Part shown: positions 1 to 6,479 of the stretch, piece after piece
Layout: every line of letters starts with the position of its first letter
Numbering within the stretch: the stretch's first letter is position 1
Source: Anaerolineales bacterium
GTDB lineage: Bacteria > Chloroflexota > Anaerolineae > Anaerolineales > Villigracilaceae
Reading direction: 5' to 3'
Length of the DNA stretch: 18,812 nucleotides
Assembly (NCBI GenBank): GCA_025966435.1
Contig: JAICRQ010000017.1
Location: 1 to 18,812, forward strand
Notes under the pieces: generated by a model
Databases searched by the model: none
The model's input: the letters and a program-made list of their open reading frames with translations, nothing else
Told to the model about the DNA's origin: nothing
Translations under genes and position numbers: made by a program

Positions 1-29
1 ATGTATCTTCGCCTCAAGGAGAGACTCCA

Positions 30-443
30 ATGACACATATCATCACCAGTTTGTGCGTTCGTGACCGAGGCTGTATTGATGTCTGCCCCGTGGAATGTAT
101 GATCGCCGGTCAACCCATCAATGAATGGCCCTGGATCTATATCGATCCGGATACCTGTATCGACTGTGGCGCCTGTGTGCCGGAATGTCCATTTGCTGCG
201 ATTTTCCCGGAAGATGAAGTGCCTACTGCTTACACGGCAAAAGGCGGCGAATATATCAGCAACGTGGGTCTGACGGGTCATTTTGAAGGAACGAACCATC
301 ACGGCGGTCCGATCGTGCTGGACACGACCCGGCAATTGGAACCGGGCGAAGTGGTCGATTTCACGCCCGATATCCAGCCGAACTACGATTTCTTCAAGAC
401 GGGTCCCGGCTATTCCGCCAAAGACATCGATGATGGGATGTAA
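30..443 (+). CDS. 7Fe-type ferredoxin (3Fe-4S / 4Fe-4S)
   Basis: A small cytoplasmic electron carrier of 137 residues. The first 60 residues carry the cysteine pattern of bacterial seven-iron ferredoxins: C9, C15, C19-P20 and C23, then C43, C46, C49 and C53-P54. By alignment with the Azotobacter FdI family, C9, C15 and C53 would hold a [3Fe-4S] cluster and C19, C43, C46 and C49 a [4Fe-4S] cluster, with C23 free. The segment after the second cluster (IFPEDEVP) is also typical of the family. The loop between C9 and C15 has five residues instead of the usual seven, and the cysteine found there in FdI is absent. The C-terminal ~75 residues form an extension with an NHHGG motif. The ATG follows AAGGAGAG at 16-23 with a 6-nt spacer, which supports this start. 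Its redox partner is not in the window. Confidence 0.9.
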   Translation: MTHIITSLCVRDRGCIDVCPVECMIAGQPINEWPWIYIDPDTCIDCGACVPECPFAAIFPEDEVPTAYTAKGGEYISNVGLTGHFEGTNHHGGPIVLDTTRQLEPGEVVDFTPDIQPNYDFFKTGPGYSAKDIDDGM

Positions 444-456
444 ACGTTCGTCATGA

Positions 457-486
457 AAAGAACCAGGCTGTAAAGCCTGGTTCTTT
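457..486. terminator. bidirectional rho-independent terminator
   Basis: A perfect 12-bp stem (457-468 with 475-486) encloses a 6-nt loop. The top strand ends in a run of T and the bottom strand reads into TTTT as well. It sits between the convergent ferredoxin and SEDS/PBP genes, so it probably ends both transcripts. Confidence 0.88.
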
Positions 487-504
487 TTGTTTAATAAAGT
501 AACT

Positions 505-2910
505 TTATGGGTTCATCGCCGCTGTCAGTAACTCACTCCCGATCTCTTCTGCCAATTGCACATTATCCTCCTCCAGCAGCACCACCACGACAAGTGGCGT
601 TGCCTGCCAGTTGGGAGGCGTCCCGCCGATGAACCATGTAATCGGCGACTCATCACTCTCTGCCTCGCCGACATGGCTCCAGTAGTTTTGTCCATCCACG
701 ATCAGAGATTGCGCCGTCTCATCCGCCGTCCCAGCGGGGAGTGCTTTCCTCGGTGCTCCCAGCGCGGGGAGCACGACCCAGCCATCGTTCGGCGTGTTCA
801 CAGCGGTGGCGATCCGCGGCGCGGGGATGTCCCCATGATTGCTGAATGCCGCCGCAGCCAGTGCAACTTGCAACGGCGAAACATGCAGATCCTGACCATT
901 ATTAGTATCTGTGACCGGTTCTGCCACGGGCATTCGGATTAACGGTGCCCGGTTCAAACCGAATGCTTCATACGCGGATTGCAGTTCGGTCTGTGTGACC
1001 GCCTGCGCAAACGGTCGGATCACGGTGCCTAAGGGATATAGTCCCTGCGCGGTGCGATTGATCAGAGGTTTATCGGGATCTTTGTTGATTTCCATCCCCA
1101 GCTCATTCAGGTCGGCGGGATCGAAAGTGGGGTGCGAGGACAGGACGAAAATCTCTCCGCTCTGCGCGTTCAACAGGACGACCGCGCCACGCTGCCCCTC
1201 CATCAATGCATCGGCTCGCTGTTGCAGATTAAGGTCGATGCTTAGGCGTATATCCAACCCGTCCGGCGACATACCATACAGTAAATGATTCCACCAGATC
1301 GCTGCTGCCGGGTTGCCCCGTGTGCCTCGCAGATATTCATCGAGCGAGGCTTCGAGACCACCCTGTCCATAAATGGGATGGTTGTATCCGGTGACGGAAG
1401 CCAGGGCGGGATATTCATAGACGCGTGAATAACTTCCTGTCGTTCCCTGTGTGCCGTTGATGACCGTATTCGACCGGTCGAGCAGTTCTCCGCGCGGAAC
1501 GTAGCGGTCTTCGATGATGCGGCGCGGGTTATCCGGACGGGTGAGCAGGTCCGGTCCGCGCACGATGGACCACCATCCGTTCGCCAGCGCCGCAACGAAC
1601 AAACCCGCGCAGAGGAACGCGCCGAGGGCATAATAGGGCTGCGGGCGGGGGAGAGGTGCAGGCTCTTCGTCTACGTGATTGCTGATATGCAGCAGGATTA
1701 ACAGGGCAACAAACGAGGTCAGCAGAGAGGACCCACCATAAGAAATAAAGGGCAGGGTGACACCTGTTAACGGCAGCAGGCGCAGGTTCCCGCTGATGAT
1801 GAGCAGTGCCTGCACGCCCAGGTACGCGGTCACCCCGGCGGCGAGCAGACGACGGAAAATGTCCGGCGCGAAGATCGCCGCCCGCAGTCCGCGGATCAGC
1901 AGGATGCTGAAGATCGCGATCAGCCCCACTGTCCCCGTGAGCCCCGTCTCTTCTGCGATAGCAGCGTAGATGAAATCTGAGATCGCCACCGGCACCAGCG
2001 CCGGGCTGCCCAAACCCGGACCGCGACCATCCAGACCTCCATGTGCAATCGCAAGAATAGACTGGATGATCTGATAGGAGCTGCCTTCCGGGTCTGTCCA
2101 CGGGTTTGCCCAGGAATCGATGCGAGCGCGGATAATGTCAACCAGGTAATAGCCGGCGACCCCCATAAACACCAGGATCAGGAGACTGATCACTACCGTC
2201 CTGCGGCGTCCCGTTGCCAGATAAATAATGATGGTATAGAGAGCGATAAATATGGATGCGGTGCCCAGATCGCGCTGAAAGAGCAGGAGCAGGATGGCGA
2301 CGCCGCTTAGGAGGATCGTAGGATACAGAAGCGGGATCGCATTGAGACGAATGGGAATCCGGTCTGATAGATAGGCAGCCAGATACGCCACCAGCAATAG
2401 CTTGAGCGGCTCGGAGGGTTGGAAATACAATCCGCAGCAACCCAGCCACAGGCGTGGACCATACCCGATGGGATTCGTGCCAAAGATCAAGGTGAATGCC
2501 GTCAGCAGTAGACCGCCACTCAGAAGAACGTATTTATACTTTCGCAGGAAATCCAGCGTGGAAGGCAGACCGAGCCCGAATAAAAAAACGAGCAGGCTCA
2601 CGATGAGCCAGACAGCCTGGCGCGTTCCGAAGGCAGGGTCCAGCCTCCAGACGGTAAGCAGTCCCCAGCCGCTTAGAAAAGAAGTCATAGGGAAGAGATA
2701 CGGATCCGCGTCAGGGAGCTGCCGAACAATAGATTGATGGGCGCGTAAAACAAAAAGCCCCCAGACAAAGAATGCCACCCAGTGGGACAGCCGGTAATCG
2801 ACGTCCCAGGTGCGTGCCCGCACGGCTGGAGCCAGTGTAATGATCAGTGCCTGCAAAAAAAGAAATGCGGCAGCCAGTTTGAGCAGGCTGCCTTGCGTAA
2901 CACGGTTCAT
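505..2910 (-). CDS. SEDS (FtsW/RodA)-class B PBP fusion with degenerate transpeptidase domain
   Basis: An 801-residue membrane protein. Residues ~1-412 form a multi-pass SEDS domain, the family of peptidoglycan glycan-strand polymerases. Family signatures are QPSEPLK (164-170), GGLDGRGPGLG (291-301), SDFIYAAIAEE (311-321) and PFISYGGSS (387-395). D312 matches the catalytic Asp of FtsW/RodA. A membrane segment (~427-447) leads into a class B PBP-like domain: VPRGELLDRS (471-480), GAVVLLNAQSGEI (575-587), NRTAQGLYPLG (618-628). At the active site the family's SxxK is T629-V-I-R632, the segment that should hold SxN is missing (only 49 residues separate T629 from SPLQ), and KTGT is replaced by H746-V-G-E749. 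The polymerase half thus looks active and the transpeptidase half dead. It is the last gene of a four-gene operon, and its ATG directly follows the mtnP stop. Whether it is closer to RodA or FtsW cannot be told by eye. Confidence 0.9.
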   Translation of the reverse strand: MNRVTQGSLLKLAAAFLFLQALIITLAPAVRARTWDVDYRLSHWVAFFVWGLFVLRAHQSIVRQLPDADPYLFPMTSFLSGWGLLTVWRLDPAFGTRQAVWLIVSLLVFLFGLGLPSTLDFLRKYKYVLLSGGLLLTAFTLIFGTNPIGYGPRLWLGCCGLYFQPSEPLKLLLVAYLAAYLSDRIPIRLNAIPLLYPTILLSGVAILLLLFQRDLGTASIFIALYTIIIYLATGRRRTVVISLLILVFMGVAGYYLVDIIRARIDSWANPWTDPEGSSYQIIQSILAIAHGGLDGRGPGLGSPALVPVAISDFIYAAIAEETGLTGTVGLIAIFSILLIRGLRAAIFAPDIFRRLLAAGVTAYLGVQALLIISGNLRLLPLTGVTLPFISYGGSSLLTSFVALLILLHISNHVDEEPAPLPRPQPYYALGAFLCAGLFVAALANGWWSIVRGPDLLTRPDNPRRIIEDRYVPRGELLDRSNTVINGTQGTTGSYSRVYEYPALASVTGYNHPIYGQGGLEASLDEYLRGTRGNPAAAIWWNHLLYGMSPDGLDIRLSIDLNLQQRADALMEGQRGAVVLLNAQSGEIFVLSSHPTFDPADLNELGMEINKDPDKPLINRTAQGLYPLGTVIRPFAQAVTQTELQSAYEAFGLNRAPLIRMPVAEPVTDTNNGQDLHVSPLQVALAAAAFSNHGDIPAPRIATAVNTPNDGWVVLPALGAPRKALPAGTADETAQSLIVDGQNYWSHVGEAESDESPITWFIGGTPPNWQATPLVVVVLLEEDNVQLAEEIGSELLTAAMNP

Positions 2911-3774
2911 TTATAAATACTTGTTGACGAGCAGATCCAGTTTTCGGCGCGTAGCAGCGGGGATTGCATCCTTATGTGTGATCAACGCGGTTGCCAGAGC
3001 GTGTCCACAGTCACAGCGTCGTTCGTGATCCAAAGTGCCTGCGAGGTGGCGCACGGCTTCCTGTGCAATCGCTGTGTTCTTAGTAAGTGTTTGAATGACC
3101 ATCTCTACGGTCACGGGCGCTTCACTTACGTGCCACACATCATAGTCTGTGACGTGCGCCATCGTTGCGTAACAGATCTCTGCTTCCCGCGCCAGGAAGG
3201 CTTCCGGCGAAGCCGTCATACCGACGATGGACATGCCCCATGAGCGATAAGTGTTCGATTCCGCCTTCGTGGAGAACCGCGGACCTTCGATCGTAATGAA
3301 TGAACCGCCGCGATGCGTCACTCCTCCTGCCGAACGGACCGCCGCTTCCAATTGGTTTGAGAGATCGGGGCAGAATGGTTCGGCGACCGAAATATGAGCG
3401 ACGAACCCCTCGCCGAAGAATGAACGTGCGCGTCCGTGCGTGTTGTCGTAAATTTGATCGGGAATGACAATGTGCCCTGGCGCGAACTCTTCCTGTAAGG
3501 ATCCGCAAGCACTGATACTGATAATACGCTCCACCCCAAGAGACTTCAGCGCGTAAATGTTCGCACGATAGGGAACTTCCGTCGGTGTAATGTGATGCCC
3601 GATCCCGTGCCGTGCCAGGAAGGCAGCGCGCTGTCCCTCCAGTGTGCCGACGACGATAGGAGCGCTCGTGTTTCCGAAGGGAGTGTCGATGTTATATTCA
3701 CGGGCATCGCCGAGGCCTGCCATGGCATACAAACCTGAACCACCAATAATTGCGAGAGTTACCTGCTCGGTCAC
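2911..3774 (-). CDS. mtnP: S-methyl-5'-thioadenosine phosphorylase
   Basis: A 287-residue cytoplasmic enzyme that splits methylthioadenosine with phosphate to adenine and 5-methylthioribose-1-phosphate, the first step of methionine salvage after polyamine synthesis. It shows the trimeric PNP/MTAP family pattern: IIGGSGLY (9-16), TPFGNTSAP (31-39), ARHGIGH then PTEVPYRANIYAL (54-76), SACGSLQE (88-95), TIEGPRFSTKAES (161-173), and VTDYD (208-212). D210 and D212 in TDYD fit the adenine-binding Asp pair of MTAPs rather than the Asn of guanosine/inosine phosphorylases. The start is GTG, overlapping the stop of the FHA gene upstream by 4 nt, with a strong GGAGGT site 6 nt before it. The length is normal. 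Its place between cell-wall genes is unusual for a salvage enzyme. Confidence 0.93.
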   Translation of the reverse strand: MTEQVTLAIIGGSGLYAMAGLGDAREYNIDTPFGNTSAPIVVGTLEGQRAAFLARHGIGHHITPTEVPYRANIYALKSLGVERIISISACGSLQEEFAPGHIVIPDQIYDNTHGRARSFFGEGFVAHISVAEPFCPDLSNQLEAAVRSAGGVTHRGGSFITIEGPRFSTKAESNTYRSWGMSIVGMTASPEAFLAREAEICYATMAHVTDYDVWHVSEAPVTVEMVIQTLTKNTAIAQEAVRHLAGTLDHERRCDCGHALATALITHKDAIPAATRRKLDLLVNKYL

Positions 3775-4247
3775 GATAGACCTCCGAGTTCGAATGCATC
3801 CCTGAGAGAAAGCCCGTCACTATCTTCGACCTGAATCCCGAAGACGGTATTCCCGCACTTGAAGTGATCGCCGGTGATCACCACCGCGGCGGTTGTTAGT
3901 TTTTCGCGATTCAGGAATGTCCCGTTCGTGGAGTCGAGATCCTCCAGCCACCATTGACCGTGATGATACGTGAGACGTGCGTGGTGCGCGGACAGTGCCT
4001 CGTCTGTAATCGAAACATCACATTTAGTGTCGCGTCCAATCAAGATCTCAGGCTGTGAGAATTGCCGCTTGGACTCACTGCCCTGATCTGGTTTAATGGA
4101 TAATGTGATACCTGGTTTTTTTTGTGTGGCTAGCTTATCGCTTTGCTGCTTGAACTCACGCAAAAGATTCCAGAGTGTCCACCCGAGAAACGCATACAGT
4201 GCAATCGCCAGAAGGAGTCTCAGCAGCAGAACAAGGGTAGCGATCAT
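3771..4247 (-). CDS. membrane-anchored FHA-domain protein, FhaB-like
   Basis: A 158-residue protein with one N-terminal membrane segment (~5-28), a short linker, and a cytoplasmic FHA domain at ~68-141. FHA domains bind phosphothreonine peptides. The binding residues are visible: G71-R72, S86 and H89 in LSAHHARL, and S106-T107-N108-G109-T110. This layout (single N-terminal TM plus C-terminal FHA) and the gene order match actinobacterial FhaB/FipA, which joins Ser/Thr kinase signalling to cell division and wall growth; the same role here is inference. It overlaps the FHA gene upstream (ATGA) and mtnP downstream (GTGA), so the three are probably translationally coupled. No Ser/Thr kinase is present in the window. 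Confidence 0.88.
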   Translation of the reverse strand: MIATLVLLLRLLLAIALYAFLGWTLWNLLREFKQQSDKLATQKKPGITLSIKPDQGSESKRQFSQPEILIGRDTKCDVSITDEALSAHHARLTYHHGQWWLEDLDSTNGTFLNREKLTTAAVVITGDHFKCGNTVFGIQVEDSDGLSLRDAFELGGLS

Positions 4248-5107
4248 GTACCGGCTTTGTTATCTCGAAACTTCCCACTCTTGCTCAAATCTACCGTGTT
4301 ATGCTCGACCGTTGCTGTCGGTCTTTCGCTGGTCCCTGCATCAGGGTTGATTGGCATTGTGTTGCCCGTGTCCGGGCGGGGAGGCGGGTTATCCTGACCA
4401 AAGATCAAGGCTACCCCCGCCAGTGAGATCACATCGCCCGGATAGAGTACCGTCTGGCTGGTGCGCTGACCGTTCACAAACGTGCCGCCGGTCGAATTCA
4501 GATCAAACAGGACAAAGCGTCCCTTGATGGCGCGCAGCTGGGCATGGTTGCGGGAAACGCGCGGGTCGTCAATCACGAGCTGGTTTTCCAGCCGGCGCCC
4601 TATATTGACGACTGATTCGGTGAGGGGATGAACCTTGACCCCCTCCACGATTAGAAACGCGTTCTCGGGGATGTTGTCAGCTTCTTCGCTTTCTACATTT
4701 CCTGTAGGTGTCTGCATGCCTTTTGTATCTCCAACGGGTTCCAGTTTATGTGCAGCGACCACTTTGATTTCCTCTGCGGAAAACGTATCGTCCGTAGTGA
4801 TATGGATGGTGGGCTGGGTGACGAATTTCAGCCCAACATCCCTGCTCGCTGTGGTGATGATGTTTTTTAGCGCGTCGATGGTGCTTTGTTCCTTCCACAT
4901 CGGAGAGGTATCCGTCGCTACAATCAACGTGAACTCGTTCGGCGCGATCGCCCGATCGTCTTTCTGTTGAACAATATTCTCTTTCACGGCTGTGGCTAAT
5001 CGTTGAATGACCCTGTCTTCCAGCCTTAGACCCGGAAGTATCCCCGCTAGTTGATCCTCAACCAGTTTCTGAATTTTTGCTTCCAATTGATCAAGTCTTA
5101 GTATCAT
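4244..5107 (-). CDS. FHA-domain protein with FhaA-type N-terminal domain
   Basis: A 287-residue soluble protein. Residues ~1-122 resemble the DUF3662 domain found at the N-terminus of actinobacterial FhaA (a charged helix LEAKIQKLVEDQLAGILPG, then a compact domain with the pattern FTLIVATD and IHITTDD); this match is by layout and feel and is less sure than the rest. Residues ~150-238 are a clear FHA domain with G170-R171, S185-R-N-H188 and STGGTFVNG (205-213), where the usual Asn of STNGT is Gly. A Pro/Thr-rich tail (240-287) has several Thr that could be phosphorylated. It is the first gene of the operon. The ATG follows GAGGG with a 6-nt spacer. FhaA in mycobacteria works with the lipid II flippase and wall synthesis; a similar adaptor role here is inferred from context. 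Confidence 0.87.
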   Translation of the reverse strand: MILRLDQLEAKIQKLVEDQLAGILPGLRLEDRVIQRLATAVKENIVQQKDDRAIAPNEFTLIVATDTSPMWKEQSTIDALKNIITTASRDVGLKFVTQPTIHITTDDTFSAEEIKVVAAHKLEPVGDTKGMQTPTGNVESEEADNIPENAFLIVEGVKVHPLTESVVNIGRRLENQLVIDDPRVSRNHAQLRAIKGRFVLFDLNSTGGTFVNGQRTSQTVLYPGDVISLAGVALIFGQDNPPPRPDTGNTMPINPDAGTSERPTATVEHNTVDLSKSGKFRDNKAGT

Positions 5108-5132
5108 GGAAAGCCCTCACACGTATTCCAAC

Positions 5133-5150
5133 ATACGCGTTGACGCGTAT
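5133..5150. promoter_or_regulatory. 8-2-8 perfect palindrome, candidate operator of the FHA/SEDS operon
   Basis: ATACGCGT-TG-ACGCGTAT is a perfect inverted repeat with a 2-nt centre. It overlaps the last two bases of the -10 box on the minus strand and covers the expected start of transcription. This is the usual place for a repressor site. A degenerate extra half-site (ACGTAT, 5121-5126) lies on the downstream side. The binding protein is unknown. Confidence 0.55.
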
Positions 5151-5177
5151 TATAGAAGGGAGATGAAAAATCTGCAA
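5149..5177 (-). promoter_or_regulatory. promoter of the fhaA-like/fhaB-like/mtnP/SEDS-PBP operon
   Basis: On the minus strand a perfect TATAAT (5149-5154) lies about 42 nt upstream of the start codon. A 17-bp spacer leads back to TTGCAG (5172-5177), a weak match to the -35 consensus that falls inside the terminator stem of the gene upstream. The -10 box is convincing and the -35 box is not. Confidence 0.6.
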
Positions 5178-5197
5178 GCCATCCTGGCTTGCAGATT
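5166..5197 (-). terminator. rho-independent terminator of the zinc-ribbon gene
   Basis: A perfect 12-bp stem (5169-5180 with 5186-5197) has a 5-nt loop and is followed on the minus strand by TTTTT. It lies 30 nt past the stop of the zinc-ribbon gene and separates that transcript from the FHA operon. Confidence 0.85.
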
Positions 5198-5226
5198 AAT
5201 ATAACATATTTGGCCTCAGGCGGGGA

Positions 5227-5865
5227 CTAGTGTAACATTGCATTACAGTTTGGGCAAACCCTCTCTTCGAGGGTAACGACAAATCCACAGCGCAGGCAGG
5301 TCGTCGGCTGCGCATCGCCTAAGGGTCCACCGCAGGCCAAGCAAGATGCCTCTCCTACCGGGTTGGCTGACCCACAGTACCCGCAGCTCAGGCGCGCCAG
5401 CTTTTCCGATAAAGCGTAGGATGCCTTGAGCGTCGCAACGGTGCGCTCGATCACCCGCCAGGTCCTCTCACTCAATTGGATACTCTCGATGTCGTGGGCA
5501 AGATCATCCAGCCTTCCGAGCAGGCTGAACGGGTTGCGCAGCGCGGAAATGGCAGTATGCCCGAGGCTTGCCGCCAGGCCCAGCCAGGCTTGCTGCCCCA
5601 GTTCTACCAAAATCCCATCCTCAACCGTCTGAAGATTGATGGTCAGCGCGGTATGCCCGCCTGATAGAGTCCCGTGGCGGGTGGCGATCTGAACTGCCAT
5701 CTTGTCCTTGTTCCCGAGTACCTGAGCATGCATGTTCCCTCTGTTGAATTCCGCCATCAGGGCATGTGCAACGTCATTGGGCTTGATGTTACCGTGAAAG
5801 ATTCGTCGTTCCATGTTTTCGATTATAATCCTTATAAACGACGACAGCTTGTCGTCGTATTTCAT
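5227..5865 (-). CDS. double zinc-ribbon protein of unknown function
   Basis: A 212-residue soluble protein. The last 55 residues carry two zinc ribbons: C161-x2-C164 with C175-x2-C178, and C190-x2-C193 with C204-x2-C207. Such paired ribbons bind zinc and often serve protein or nucleic-acid contacts. Residues 1-155 match no family I can name. They begin with a helix (MKYDDKLSSFIRII, then ERRIFHGNIKPNDVAHAL) that vaguely recalls the start of the FhaA N-terminal domain, and they contain a hydrophobic stretch around 93-108 too weak to be a sure membrane segment. I chose the ATG at 5865. An in-frame TTG three codons upstream is possible, but neither start has a strong ribosome site. The 5' end abuts a divergent secreted-protein gene, and the gene ends at its own terminator, so it is probably transcribed alone. 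Confidence 0.75.
   Translation of the reverse strand: MKYDDKLSSFIRIIIENMERRIFHGNIKPNDVAHALMAEFNRGNMHAQVLGNKDKMAVQIATRHGTLSGGHTALTINLQTVEDGILVELGQQAWLGLAASLGHTAISALRNPFSLLGRLDDLAHDIESIQLSERTWRVIERTVATLKASYALSEKLARLSCGYCGSANPVGEASCLACGGPLGDAQPTTCLRCGFVVTLEERVCPNCNAMLH
5824..5829 (+). promoter_or_regulatory. candidate -10 box for the SH3b gene pair
   Basis: TATAAT is a perfect -10 match 58 nt upstream of the ATG at 5888, inside the 5' coding region of the divergent zinc-ribbon gene. No good -35 box is found at 16-18 bp (the best is TTCGTC at 5802-5807), so an activator may be needed or the box may be fortuitous. Confidence 0.4.
5838..5858. promoter_or_regulatory. 9-bp inverted repeat between divergent genes
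   Basis: ACGACGACA (5838-5846), GCT, TGTCGTCGT (5850-5858) is a perfect inverted repeat. It begins 9 nt after the TATAAT box, at the likely 5' end of the SH3b transcript, and also spans codons 3-9 of the zinc-ribbon gene. It could be a protein-binding site or a 5' mRNA hairpin. Codon constraint on the minus strand (Asp-Asp, Ser-Ser) may partly explain it. Confidence 0.4.
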
Positions 5866-5887
5866 GTCTCTCAAGAATATCTACGCA

Positions 5888-6466
5888 ATGAAACACTTTT
5901 GGTTTAAGGCTTTGGTGGGGATATGTATGCTGATAAGTCTGGGTACAGCGGCACTTCTCTCGCCGAGGCGAGCAGGGGCATTTCAGGATGTCCCCACACC
6001 AACCGGGATTTTAGTGACCGTAACCTACACAGATCCCATCAACGTCCGCAGCGGACCGAGCACTATCCTGTATCCTATTGTGGCACAGTTGAATCCGGGG
6101 GAAGTCGTCCCGGCTTTGGGGATTTCACCCGGGCGAGAATGGATTCAAATCACCTATCCGGGTGGCACGGGCTGGGTCTATGCTTCGTTCGTTTCCATTT
6201 CTGGCGGAGAGCTTCGCATCGTGGAACCGCCCCCGACTCCTACGCCCCCGATCACAGCTACGATTGACCCGACGCTCGCAGCAGAGTTCGCCATTCAACC
6301 GACGGTCACCCGCCTACCCACGTTCACGCCGCCTGCGTCTCTTGCGGTGATCGATATGACTCCCCAAAGTACAACGCCGCGGGCAGTTGCTCCGGGGATT
6401 TTTATCATGGTGTTAGGTCTGCTCGGCGGCCTGGGGCTGATACTCTCATTTATACTTCGCAGATAA
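5888..6466 (+). CDS. secreted SH3b-domain protein with C-terminal membrane anchor
   Basis: A 192-residue exported protein. A signal peptide (1-31, basic start, hydrophobic core, likely cut near AGA) is followed by a bacterial SH3 (SH3b) domain at ~40-105 with the typical INVRSGPS (51-58), a WIQITY strand (85-90) and GWVYASFV (95-102). SH3b domains often bind cell-wall peptides. A Pro/Thr-rich linker (113-168) contains TIDPTL and TRLPTFTPP. A Gly/Leu-rich membrane segment (~170-190) ends in RR, so the protein is probably held on the outer face of the membrane by its tail. The ATG at 5888 starts the signal peptide directly; longer in-frame versions up to 5813 would add a polar stretch and overlap the divergent gene. 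The next gene is a paralogue. Confidence 0.8.
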   Translation: MKHFWFKALVGICMLISLGTAALLSPRRAGAFQDVPTPTGILVTVTYTDPINVRSGPSTILYPIVAQLNPGEVVPALGISPGREWIQITYPGGTGWVYASFVSISGGELRIVEPPPTPTPPITATIDPTLAAEFAIQPTVTRLPTFTPPASLAVIDMTPQSTTPRAVAPGIFIMVLGLLGGLGLILSFILRR

Positions 6467-6479
6467 TTGGAAGTTCGTG

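Noticed and set aside
505..2910. Loss of PBP motifs as a sequencing error or frameshift
   Set aside because: The frame is open throughout, conserved PBP landmarks lie on both sides of each lost motif, and three separate motifs are affected by substitution or clean deletion.
5169..5197. Hairpin as a riboswitch or small RNA
   Set aside because: A single perfect stem with a 5-nt loop followed by T5 just after a stop codon is a plain intrinsic terminator.
5227..5865. Zinc-ribbon protein as a second FhaA
   Set aside because: The similarity of the first ~40 residues to the FhaA-type domain is too faint to call by eye and there is no FHA domain; kept only as a finding to test.
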